Assembly: GCF_000730565.1 (NCBI RefSeq)
Contig: NZ_BBIQ01000017.1
Location: 1 to 64,000 of the forward strand
Source: Pseudomonas fulva NBRC 16637 = DSM 17717
GTDB lineage: Bacteria > Pseudomonadota > Gammaproteobacteria > Pseudomonadales > Pseudomonadaceae
DNA length: 64,000 bases
Reading direction: 5' to 3'
The notes below the pieces were generated by a model. That model had not been told where the DNA came from. It made no database searches and was given only the letters and a program-made list of their open reading frames with translations. The position numbers and the translations under genes are program-made. This document shows, in pieces, positions 34,768-43,004 of this stretch. Each line of letters begins with the position of its first letter. Within the stretch, counting starts at the first letter, position 1.

Positions 34768-36726
34768 CTAGCGTCGTGTGGCCTGGTCCCGCAATGGGGG
34801 CGCATCCTGCGGGTCAGCGAGCATCCCTTCGACACACGCCTTGAACTGGCCGAGCGTGAAGGGCTTGGGCAGCAAGCGCGTATGCGGCTGCTGCTCGGCA
34901 AGGCTGGTCGGCGCCTCGATCAACCCAGAAATGAACAGCACCCGCACCGCTGGCACGAGCGCCTGCACCCCTTGGGCGATGTTGTCTCCCGTCAAGCCGC
35001 CGGGCAGGACCAGGTCGGTTACCACAAGCTGCAGGTCCTGGCACTGTTCGATCAGGTGCAGCGCATCGGCAGGATGAGTGACTTCGATTACGTCGAAACC
35101 CAGCTCCTGCAAGGCTTCGCTGACCAGCTCCCGGATCGCGCCCTCGTCTTCGATCACCAGTGCACTGCCGCGGTGGTCGGTGCGGGCCGCCAGGGTGGCG
35201 TGCGTGATCGCTGTGACACTGGACGAAACGGACTCAAGGTGGACGGGCAGCAGCAGGCTGACTGTGGTGCCGCTGCCCATCACCGACTCGATCACTGCGG
35301 TGCCGCCCGCCTGGCGAGCGAAGTCCCTGACCATCGACAGCCCCAGACCCGTGCCCGACCCCAGCGGCTTGGTGGTGAAGAACGGTTCGAAGGCCCGCTC
35401 GGCAATGCTGGCCGGCATCCCCAGACCCGTATCGGTGACGCTCACCTGAATGTATTCGCCAGCGCGTAGCCCAAGCTGCTCCAACTCAGCCGTGCCGCTC
35501 GTCACCTTGCTGACCCGCACCTGCAAACGGCCCCCTTGGGGCATGGCGTCACGTGCGTTGATGCACAGGTTCAGCAGCGCATTTTCCAGTTGATGAGGGT
35601 CGCAGTAGCACAAGGCTGGCGACGGATGCGGGCTGAGCTGAAACTCGATCTTGGGTGTAAGGGTTCTGGCCAGCAGCTCTTTCATGTCGTCCACCAGCAG
35701 CACCACATCGACCGTGGCGCTGGCCAGCGGTTGTCGTCTGGCGAAGGTCAGCAGGCGGTGGGTGAGGGTGCTGGCTTTGCGAGTGGCAGTTCTGGCCAAC
35801 GACAGGTAACGACCCAGCTCGTCGTGCCGGCCTTGCGCCAGGCGTTGTTCGATCATGTCCTGCGTGCCGGTGATCACGGTCAGCAGGTTGTTGAAGTCAT
35901 GGGCCAGGCCGCCGGTGAGCTGGCCGAGCGCTTCCATCTTCTGGCTTTGCTGCAGTTGCTGGCTGACCTGCTCGAACGCCTGCTGCCGCTCGCGGTACTG
36001 GGTGACGTCCCGCGCCACGGCGAAGTAACGGCCCTCGAACTTGGCTATGCGCCAGTTGAGCAGCAAGGGTTGGCCATCGCTGCGCACGCTCTGGGTGTCG
36101 AGCTCGACGATGGGCTTGTGGTTGAGCTCACGTAACGCGTTCGCCAATTGCGCGGGGGAGATGAAACTGTAGAACGTCCCAGCCTTGAGTTGCTCTTCAG
36201 TGAAGCCCGTTTCTACCTGCCATGCCGGGTTCACCGACAGCACCTGACCGTTTTCGGACAACGTGCAGATCAGGTCGGGGGACACGTTCCACAGGCTGTC
36301 GCGCTCACCCGTTCGGTGTTGCACTTGCTGCTCGAGCGTTTCATTGAGCCGTTCCACGGCGCTCAGGTTACGCCTGAGCGAAGCACACACCACTGCCATG
36401 GCGAAGGTCACCACGCCAAAACTCAGGCTGTTGGCCCATGTGGTCCAGTCAGCATCGAAACCCAGCGGTCCGATGAAGAAATACTGGGCGATCAGCACCG
36501 CCATGATGCAGCCCAGCAGTGACGGGCCTGCGCCGAACCAGAACCCGATCAGCATCAGGCCAGGAATGAAAAACAGGTACGGGAGCGCGGCAGGCGACAT
36601 CTGCGCGCGCGCCAGGGAGCACGCAGCGATGATCAACGCGGCGCCCACGTAGCGGCTGGCCGTGCTCGGCTTGGCACGTCGCAGGCGTTGCAGGATGGCG
36701 GTAATCCTTTCTTTGAACCAGGCCAA
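34768..36726 (-). CDS. hybrid sensor histidine kinase with C-terminal receiver
   Basis: A 652-residue inner-membrane kinase. The N-terminus has about four hydrophobic segments (24-42, 50-66, 68-85, 100-116), like the DUF4118/KdpD sensor. A PAS domain follows (about 145-245), then HisKA with H276 in GLAHDFNNLL, and HATPase with the N box NLCINARDAM and G boxes DTGLGMP and GSGTGLGLS. A receiver domain ends it, with D571 in VVTDLVLPGG. The HDFNN form of the H box and the fused receiver are common in PAS-type hybrid kinases. No partner regulator is adjacent. It is divergent from the EAL gene, with 211 bases between them. Confidence 0.88.
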   Translation of the reverse strand: MAWFKERITAILQRLRRAKPSTASRYVGAALIIAACSLARAQMSPAALPYLFFIPGLMLIGFWFGAGPSLLGCIMAVLIAQYFFIGPLGFDADWTTWANSLSFGVVTFAMAVVCASLRRNLSAVERLNETLEQQVQHRTGERDSLWNVSPDLICTLSENGQVLSVNPAWQVETGFTEEQLKAGTFYSFISPAQLANALRELNHKPIVELDTQSVRSDGQPLLLNWRIAKFEGRYFAVARDVTQYRERQQAFEQVSQQLQQSQKMEALGQLTGGLAHDFNNLLTVITGTQDMIEQRLAQGRHDELGRYLSLARTATRKASTLTHRLLTFARRQPLASATVDVVLLVDDMKELLARTLTPKIEFQLSPHPSPALCYCDPHQLENALLNLCINARDAMPQGGRLQVRVSKVTSGTAELEQLGLRAGEYIQVSVTDTGLGMPASIAERAFEPFFTTKPLGSGTGLGLSMVRDFARQAGGTAVIESVMGSGTTVSLLLPVHLESVSSSVTAITHATLAARTDHRGSALVIEDEGAIRELVSEALQELGFDVIEVTHPADALHLIEQCQDLQLVVTDLVLPGGLTGDNIAQGVQALVPAVRVLFISGLIEAPTSLAEQQPHTRLLPKPFTLGQFKACVEGMLADPQDAPPLRDQATRR

Positions 36727-36937
36727 GGCTGACTCCGTAACAGGCTGAGCATCATCTATGCAATCTGCCGTGCCAAGCGCGGCTGACAGCCTTTTAGGCT
36801 AGCTGACCGCAGGCGTCCAATAGATTTTTTGGCCGACCACCGGTGGGGGCGCTCAATTGTCGAGAGAAACCGATCACAGCTAAGCTGGCAATGTGCCTTA
36901 TGGGCTAGAATTTGCTGTTACCGCGACCGGAGTTTTC

Positions 36938-38713
36938 ATGGACAACTTGACGACCCTTCGAGACGAGCGCTTGCGCCTGGTTGAAGTGGACCGCCTTACA
37001 TCGGACCTGGCAAATGGAGAGGATCCGGTGCTCAACGGCGTCGTCAACATGCTCTGTGCGCACTTCGACGTCCCGACCGCGCTGGTCAGCATCGTCGACC
37101 GCGATTACCAGGTATTCAAGGCCAAGATCGGCATGGCCGACGACCGCACGCCGCGCGAAATGTCCATCTGCGCCCACGGCCTGCGCCAGGAAACGCTGCT
37201 GGAGATCTGCGACACGCTGCAGGATCCCCGCACGGTGGATAACCCCCTTGTGCAATCGGCCCCCCACATTCGCTATTACGCCGGCGCGCCGCTGATCGTT
37301 CGGCCAGGCGTCAGCCTGGGTGGGCTGTGCATCATCGACCATGCCACGCGCGAAGCCTTGTCGGAGCGCGACCGTAACCTGCTGACCAACGCCGCCAACG
37401 TGGTGGTGGCCCGGCTGCAATCGATCCACCGGCAGAACTTCTACGATCCGATGACCGGGCTGCCCAATCGGCGGCGCTTCGAGACGGACTTCAAGGAAGG
37501 TGCCGTGACGGCCGGGCAGGTGGCTGTTTTCATCGAGCCGGTGTCGGCTGCGGGTATGGACCGGCTGTTCAAGGCGCTGGGTATCGAGTTCTTTACCGAT
37601 TTCATGCTGGCAGTCAAAGAAGTGCTGCTCACGGCACTTGTGCCCGGTTGCCGCCTTTATCGGGCCAGCACCCTTGGCTTCATGACGGTCATCGATGCGT
37701 GCGATACCCGCTTTCTCGCCGGTTGGCTTCAGACGCTGGTGGCTTCGCTCAGTGGGCCGCTGCGCAGCGGTCACATACCGGTTACGCCGGATGTTGGCAT
37801 CAGCGTCCTGACGTTGGGTGTGGACGCCAGCGCCTCGTCGGACATCCTGCGGCTGATGGCCAGCATGACCGACACCGCTCGCAAGAGCGAGCAGCGCTGG
37901 TTGGCGTACGACCCGGTGGTGGACGCGAACCTGCGTCGCAACACCGCCATACTCAACGCCCTGGAAGCCGCACTGCTGGCACCGGACCAGTTGAGCCTGG
38001 CCTACCAGCCCAGGATCGACCTTGGCAGCAACCGCTGCGTGGCGGTCGAGGCGCTCTTGCGCTGGACGCACCCGCAACTGGGTGTGATCAGCCCTGCCGA
38101 GTTCATTCCGCTGGCAGAAACCACCGCTTCCATCCGCGGCATCACGCGCTGGGTCGTGGAGCAGGTGTGTCGTCAGATCGCCCAGTGGCAGGCCAGCAAC
38201 GTGGTGTTGCAGGTCTCGCTGAACATCTCGGCCCTGGACCTGGGTGATGGCCAGTTGTACGAAGATGTCACCCGAGCGCTGGCCCGACACCAGGTCCACC
38301 CGAGCCTGGTGGAACTTGAGTTCACCGAAAGCGCCCTGGTGGCCGATTTCGATGCCGTGCAGGAACAGCTCCAGCGCTTCCGCGCCCTGGGTATCTCGAT
38401 TGGCATCGACGATTTTGGTAGCGGCTACAGTAACTGGATCTACCTGCGCAAAATCCCCGCCACCAGCGTGAAGCTCGATCGCTCCCTGCTGGCCGAACTG
38501 CAGCCAGGCGGTAACGACTGGCACATCGTGCGCGGGTTGGTCAGCCTGCTGCGTGACCTGCGCCTGACGGTAGTGGCCGAGGGCGTGGAGACGGACCTGC
38601 ACCATCATGTGCTACGGGGATGGGGCTGTGATCAAGGACAAGGCTATTATTACGCAAGGCCCCTCTCGGCAGATGACCTGGCGACATGGTTGTGTCAGCC
38701 GCGGCAAGCCTGA
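36938..38713 (+). CDS. GAF / degenerate GGDEF / EAL c-di-GMP phosphodiesterase
   Basis: A 591-residue cytosolic protein. A GAF domain (about 25-165, [23 protein letters not shown] ... SICAHGL) comes first. The next domain starts like a GGDEF domain ([13 protein letters not shown]), but the GGDEF motif itself is replaced by [12 protein letters not shown], so cyclase activity should be lost. The EAL domain is intact: E371 in VEALLRW, N in LNISALD, E in [17 protein letters not shown] in VKLDRS and E in VAEGVET. The product is probably a c-di-GMP hydrolase controlled by the GAF sensor. The start at 36938 has CCGGAG upstream. Confidence 0.88.
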   Translation: MDNLTTLRDERLRLVEVDRLTSDLANGEDPVLNGVVNMLCAHFDVPTALVSIVDRDYQVFKAKIGMADDRTPREMSICAHGLRQETLLEICDTLQDPRTVDNPLVQSAPHIRYYAGAPLIVRPGVSLGGLCIIDHATREALSERDRNLLTNAANVVVARLQSIHRQNFYDPMTGLPNRRRFETDFKEGAVTAGQVAVFIEPVSAAGMDRLFKALGIEFFTDFMLAVKEVLLTALVPGCRLYRASTLGFMTVIDACDTRFLAGWLQTLVASLSGPLRSGHIPVTPDVGISVLTLGVDASASSDILRLMASMTDTARKSEQRWLAYDPVVDANLRRNTAILNALEAALLAPDQLSLAYQPRIDLGSNRCVAVEALLRWTHPQLGVISPAEFIPLAETTASIRGITRWVVEQVCRQIAQWQASNVVLQVSLNISALDLGDGQLYEDVTRALARHQVHPSLVELEFTESALVADFDAVQEQLQRFRALGISIGIDDFGSGYSNWIYLRKIPATSVKLDRSLLAELQPGGNDWHIVRGLVSLLRDLRLTVVAEGVETDLHHHVLRGWGCDQGQGYYYARPLSADDLATWLCQPRQA

Positions 38714-38799
38714 CGTTGTGTGAAGCAGCACTCGGTGTGCGCTGCCTGACAGCGCCTGTTCATTCCCAACAGTTGTCATCCGCAATGACGAGGATCGCC

Positions 38800-40128
38800 A
38801 TGTTCAACAAAGCGCTTAGGGATGAGGTCGAGGCACTCAAACGGGAGCTTCATGGGCTCAGGGCTGCGCAACAGAGCAGGTCCGACGAGATGCTTGAAAT
38901 CACCGTGGACCGTGACCTGCTGATCACGGCCGTCAATCCGCGGTTTTCCAGCTTCGTAGGTATCGACGCTTCGAAGCTTGTCGGTACATCGATGGGCACG
39001 CTCACGCCTGACTATGTGAGGGACTTGCCATGCTACGAGGATTTTCAGACCGCGATGAGCCAGGGCACTGGGGTGAGCGACGACTACCGCTACATCGCGG
39101 CCGATGGGCGCCTGGTCTGGATGCGCGCGGCGTGGTGCCCGGTCAAGACCCCCAGCGGCGAGGTGACCCACATGACGGCTTACGGCACCGAGGTCACCGC
39201 TGCCATCGACAAGGCCCGGGAAAACGATGAGTTGATCAAGGCGCTTTCCCGCTCCACGGCGGTGATCGAGTTCGGGCTGGACGGCACCATACTCACCGCC
39301 AACCAGAACTTCCTGAATACGGTGAACTACACGCTCCCGGAAATCGTCGGCAAGCACCACAGTATTTTCTGCGATCCGGCCTACATGAAGTCGCCGGACT
39401 ATCAGCGACTGTGGGCCAGCCTCAACGATGGTCGCTTCGTCGCCGAACGTTTTCAGCGGTTCGACAAGGGCGGCCGCGAGCTGTGGCTTGAAGCTTCCTA
39501 CAACCCCGTGCGCGATACCCGGGGGCGGCTGTACAAGGTCGTGAAATTTGCGGTGGATATCACCGCTCAGGTCGAAAGCGAGAAACAGGTCAGCTCAGCG
39601 GCGGACGTTGCCTACGAGATCTCCATGAAGACCGACAGCTCCGCCCAGCGCGGCGCTGAGGCGGTCAGGGACACGGTAGAAACCATGAACCGCATCGTCG
39701 AGCAGGTCTCGAACGTATCCAGCGGCGTCGAGGCGCTGGGGCATCAGTCGCACCTGATCACGTCCATCGTGTCGACCATCGGCGGCATCGCCCAACAGAC
39801 CAACTTGTTGGCCCTGAACGCGGCCATCGAAGCTGCGCGTGCAGGTGACCAAGGGCGGGGCTTTGCCGTGGTGGCGGACGAGGTGCGCAAGTTGGCCGGC
39901 CGAACCAGTGCCGCGACCCAGGAAATCGTCGAGGTGGTGCAGAAGAATAACGCCTTGGTGGAGGAGGCAGTACACAGCATGGGCGAGAGCAGGAAGCAGG
40001 CTGAGCTGGGCCTGAGCCTGGCCCAGCAGGCAGGTACCGTGATCACGGAAATACAATCAGGTGCGCAGGAGGTGGTCACTGCCGTGGGCCAGTTTTCCTC
40101 GAAACTGGTGGCAGAGGCGGGACGTTAG
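38800..40128 (+). CDS. soluble PAS-PAS-MCP chemoreceptor, BdlA-like
   Basis: A 442-residue protein without transmembrane segments. Residues 1-25 are helical ([21 protein letters not shown]), then two PAS domains (about 27-140 and 145-262, the second with [23 protein letters not shown]). A methyl-accepting signalling domain follows, with the conserved tip [40 protein letters not shown]. This is the layout of P. aeruginosa BdlA, which drives biofilm dispersal, and of Aer-type receptors. GAGGA six bases upstream favours 38800; ATG 38785 is possible. It lies 86 bases after the EAL gene in the same direction. Confidence 0.8.
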   Translation: MFNKALRDEVEALKRELHGLRAAQQSRSDEMLEITVDRDLLITAVNPRFSSFVGIDASKLVGTSMGTLTPDYVRDLPCYEDFQTAMSQGTGVSDDYRYIAADGRLVWMRAAWCPVKTPSGEVTHMTAYGTEVTAAIDKARENDELIKALSRSTAVIEFGLDGTILTANQNFLNTVNYTLPEIVGKHHSIFCDPAYMKSPDYQRLWASLNDGRFVAERFQRFDKGGRELWLEASYNPVRDTRGRLYKVVKFAVDITAQVESEKQVSSAADVAYEISMKTDSSAQRGAEAVRDTVETMNRIVEQVSNVSSGVEALGHQSHLITSIVSTIGGIAQQTNLLALNAAIEAARAGDQGRGFAVVADEVRKLAGRTSAATQEIVEVVQKNNALVEEAVHSMGESRKQAELGLSLAQQAGTVITEIQSGAQEVVTAVGQFSSKLVAEAGR

Positions 40129-40203
40129 CCCCATCGGCGTCTGACTGGCGATTGATTGCTACGCTCGCCCCTGCGCAGTGGCCGGGGCAGGCGCTACGCA
40201 CCT

Positions 40204-41025
40204 TCAGCGCTGATAGGCTTTGCCGTAGTGCCGCTCAAGGCGCGCCTGCACCAGCTCCAGCGCGATCGACAGCACCCAGTAGATCACGGCAGCGGTGGTC
40301 AGCATTTCCAGGTAGCGGTAGCTCGACCGTCCGTAGGACTGGGCCAGGAACATGATTTCCCACACCCCCATCACCGAGATCAACGACGAATCCTTGAGCA
40401 TGGAGATGAACTGGTTGGCGGTTGGCGGGATGATCACCCGCATGGCCTGCGGCAGTACGATGTGGCAAAAAATCTGCGGCGGGCGCATGCCCAGCGCCAG
40501 CGCCGCTTCGCGTTGGCCTCGGGCAACACCCAGGATGCCTGCGCGAAAGATCTCACTGAGATAGGCGCCGTAGTTCAGCGACAGGGCGATGATACCGGCA
40601 CTGATCGCGCCGGGCACCAGGCCTATCTGGGGCAACCCCAGGTAAATGAGCAGAATCTGGATCAGCAGCGGTGTACCACGGAAAAAAGACGTGTAGAAAC
40701 TGGCAACACCCACCAGCACCGCGCTGCCGGACAAGCGTGCCAGCGCGGCGGCAAAGCCCAGCGCCACCGACACCACCATCGAGCACATGCACAGGAACAG
40801 CGTCAGCGCTGCGCCCTGCAGAAAACCATTGGGTCCCAGTTTGAAACCGGCCAGGTTAGGAAACTTCTCCAGGATGATCGAGAACTTGAGGTCGAAGCTC
40901 AGGAAGAACCCGACGAACAGGGCGAACATCACCAGCCAGGTGAGCATCAACCGTGTGCGAAAACCCAGCAGGCGTGTGCCCGTGGTATTGGCCACGGGCT
41001 TGGGGGAGGGCGTAAAGGTGCTCAT
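40204..41025 (-). CDS. amino-acid-type ABC transporter permease
   Basis: A 273-residue permease of the His/Glu/Gln family with about five transmembrane helices and the coupling loop RAGILGVARGQREAALALGMRPPQIFCHIVLPQAMRVIIPP (residues about 163-203). The N-terminus carries an extra 60-70 residues, with a first helix before the core (LQGAALTLFLCMCSMVVSVALG). Its ATG overlaps the stop of the binding-protein gene. No ATPase gene lies beside it; it must be supplied elsewhere. Confidence 0.88.
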   Translation of the reverse strand: MSTFTPSPKPVANTTGTRLLGFRTRLMLTWLVMFALFVGFFLSFDLKFSIILEKFPNLAGFKLGPNGFLQGAALTLFLCMCSMVVSVALGFAAALARLSGSAVLVGVASFYTSFFRGTPLLIQILLIYLGLPQIGLVPGAISAGIIALSLNYGAYLSEIFRAGILGVARGQREAALALGMRPPQIFCHIVLPQAMRVIIPPTANQFISMLKDSSLISVMGVWEIMFLAQSYGRSSYRYLEMLTTAAVIYWVLSIALELVQARLERHYGKAYQR

Positions 41026-41849
41026 TTGCTGATATCGGCGCCGATCCACTTCTGCGAGAGCTTGCTCAGGGTGCCGTCCGCCTTGAGTTCGGCGAACACC
41101 TGGCGAACTTTGGCATCCCACTCCGGGTCGCCCTTCTCGATGGCGACCGAGTTGGGTTCTTCATACAGCGGCGCACCGGCGAGCTTGAAGCGTTTGTCCT
41201 GGTCCAGGCGCGGCTTGGCCGTGACCAGGTTGGTCAGGATCGCATCCAGGCGCACGCCCGCGCCCAGCCCAAGGTCCTGGAACGCCACATTGTCGGTGTC
41301 ATACGGGGCGATCTGCACGAAATCGAAGGGGTAGTCGAGGGCGCGTTCTTCGTCACCCTCGATGACCAGGTTCTTGTTCAGGTAGCTTTCATAGCTCGAC
41401 GCGCTGGTCAGGCCGACCTTGCGCCCGTCCAGGTCCTTTGCACCGTGGATGCGCTCATCCTTGGCATTGACCACGATGACGGCCGGGGAGGCGTAGTACT
41501 CCACCGGGAAGTCGAACACCTGGGCGCGGGCCTTGCTGGGGGTCATCGAGCAGATGCAGATGTCGTAGCGCCCACTCCAGCGACCGGCGGCGATTACATC
41601 CCAGGAAGGGGTCTCCAGGCGCAGCTTCACGCCCAGTTTATCCGCCACCGCCTTGGCAACATCCACGTCAAAGCCGTCGAGCTGGTTCTGGTCATTGAGG
41701 AACGAGAACGGGGGATAGCTCTCCATCAGCACATTGACCAGTTCCTTGCGTGATTCGACCCGCTCCAGCGTAGCGCCGGCAAAAGCCTGAGTGGCGGTCG
41801 CAAGCAGCGCAAGGCCTGCACCGAGCAATGTGGAAAAACGCATGTTCAT
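41022..41849 (-). CDS. periplasmic amino-acid-type ABC binding protein
   Basis: A 275-residue solute-binding protein with a Sec signal peptide (MNMRFSTLLGAGLALLATATQAFA) and the family-3 motif QLDGFDVDVAKAVADKLGVKLRLETPSWDVIAAGRWSGRYDICICSMT. Two starts are possible, 41849 and 41843; the second has better spacing to the AGG at 41851-41853. It is the first gene of the binding protein-permease pair and is divergent from the homocysteine S-methyltransferase gene. That suggests S-methylmethionine or another methionine-related ligand, which is inference. Confidence 0.88.
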   Translation of the reverse strand: MNMRFSTLLGAGLALLATATQAFAGATLERVESRKELVNVLMESYPPFSFLNDQNQLDGFDVDVAKAVADKLGVKLRLETPSWDVIAAGRWSGRYDICICSMTPSKARAQVFDFPVEYYASPAVIVVNAKDERIHGAKDLDGRKVGLTSASSYESYLNKNLVIEGDEERALDYPFDFVQIAPYDTDNVAFQDLGLGAGVRLDAILTNLVTAKPRLDQDKRFKLAGAPLYEEPNSVAIEKGDPEWDAKVRQVFAELKADGTLSKLSQKWIGADISK

Positions 41850-41911
41850 ACCTGAAGTGTTGGCCAAATGAGTATTAGGGTATTAAATAGTTATATATCC
41901 AACCCACATAA

Positions 41912-41924
41912 TGAATTTTATTCA
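41912..41924. promoter_or_regulatory. MetR-type operator
   Basis: TGAA-TTTTA-TTCA matches exactly the MetR recognition pattern TGAA-N5-TTCA, and extends to ATGAAT-TTT-ATTCAT. It lies between the divergent ABC transporter and homocysteine S-methyltransferase genes, in an AT-rich stretch. MetR is a LysR-type activator of methionine genes that uses homocysteine as co-factor. Confidence 0.6.
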
Positions 41925-41946
41925 TAAGCACCTTCAGAGTAGTTAT

Positions 41947-42846
41947 ATGAAAGAGCGAGCGATGGTGATTCTCGACGGTGGCATGGGCCGCGAACTGCAG
42001 CGCAGCGGTGCGCCGTTCCGCCAGCCAGAGTGGTCCGCACTGGCGTTGACCGAGGCCCCGGAAGCGGTGGTGGGGGTGCACGCGGCGTTCATTGCCGCAG
42101 GTGCCCAGGTCATCACCAGTAACAGCTATGCGGTCGTCCCCTTCCACATTGGTGAAGCGCGCTTTGCCGAAGAGGGCCGGCAGTTGGCCAATGTCGCCGG
42201 TCAACTGGCCCGCCACGCGGCCGACACCGGCCCGCACCCGGTGAGGGTGGCCGGTTCGCTGCCGCCGTTGTTCGGGTCCTATCGTCCCGACCTGTTCCAG
42301 CCTGAGCGCGTCGAGGAAGTCCTGCGGCCGCTGCTAGAGGGCCTGGCGCCACACGTTGACCTGTGGCTTGCCGAAACCCAGAGCGCGATCGCTGAAGTGC
42401 GCGCCATACGTGCCCACCTGCCCGAGGACGGTCGCCCGTTCTGGGTGTCCTTCACCTTGCAGGACGAAGACGTCGATACGGTGCCGCGCCTGCGCTCCGG
42501 TGAGCCGGTGGCCGAGGCGGTGCAAGCGGTGATCGAGCTCGGCGCGGCAGCGGTGCTGTTCAACTGCAGCCAGCCAGAAGTGATCGGCGCGGCCATCGAT
42601 GTCGCCCGTTCGGTCATCGATCAGCAGGGTGGAGAAGTCGCCATCGGTGCCTATGCCAATGCCTTCCCGCCCCAGCCCAAGGAAGCCACCGCCAACGACG
42701 GGCTGGACGAACTGCGCGAAGACCTGGACCCACCGGGCTACCTGGCCTGGGCCAAGGACTGGCGCGCACGCGGCGCCAGCCTGGTAGGTGGCTGCTGCGG
42801 CATTGGCCCTGAGCACATTGCCGAGCTCAAATTAAGCCTCGGCTGA
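41947..42846 (+). CDS. mmuM: homocysteine S-methyltransferase
   Basis: A 299-residue zinc-dependent methyltransferase that moves a methyl group from S-methylmethionine or a similar donor to homocysteine. The three zinc cysteines are present: C207 in VLFNCSQPE and C283/C284 in GGCCGIGPEHI. The N-terminal ILDGGMGREL is the start of the barrel fold. Possible starts are 41947 and 41962 (MVILDGG); an earlier ATG at 41911 lies within the MetR-type palindrome and is unlikely. Divergent from an ABC binding-protein gene that may bring in the methyl donor. Confidence 0.85.
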   Translation: MKERAMVILDGGMGRELQRSGAPFRQPEWSALALTEAPEAVVGVHAAFIAAGAQVITSNSYAVVPFHIGEARFAEEGRQLANVAGQLARHAADTGPHPVRVAGSLPPLFGSYRPDLFQPERVEEVLRPLLEGLAPHVDLWLAETQSAIAEVRAIRAHLPEDGRPFWVSFTLQDEDVDTVPRLRSGEPVAEAVQAVIELGAAAVLFNCSQPEVIGAAIDVARSVIDQQGGEVAIGAYANAFPPQPKEATANDGLDELREDLDPPGYLAWAKDWRARGASLVGGCCGIGPEHIAELKLSLG

Positions 42847-42894
42847 CGGGTTCCAGAGCATCTGCAAGGCAAACGAAGCGTTTAAGTTTGGGAA

Positions 42895-42924
42895 ATGCTG
42901 GAACTGACGGTAAGGTTTCAGCAT
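42895..42924. repeat. imperfect inverted repeat upstream of betT
   Basis: ATGCTGGAAC (42895-42904) and GTTTCAGCAT (42915-42924) are inverted copies with one mismatch and a 10-base spacer, about 80 bases upstream of the betT start. The size suits a dimeric repressor site, but no regulator gene is adjacent. Confidence 0.4.
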
Positions 42925-43004
42925 CTTCCATTCATCATGCGCCACGGGCAGTCGTGTTCTGACTGCCCAACCATGGAGCGCAGCGCTGAACGTCAGAAGG
43001 AGCA

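Noticed and set aside
36905-38608. A 567-codon open frame antisense to the GAF-EAL gene
   Set aside because: Shadow of the EAL protein, no start signal, no family features.
41911-41946. Start of the homocysteine methyltransferase at ATG 41911
   Set aside because: This ATG is part of the MetR-type palindrome and has no ribosome site; the family N-terminus begins later.
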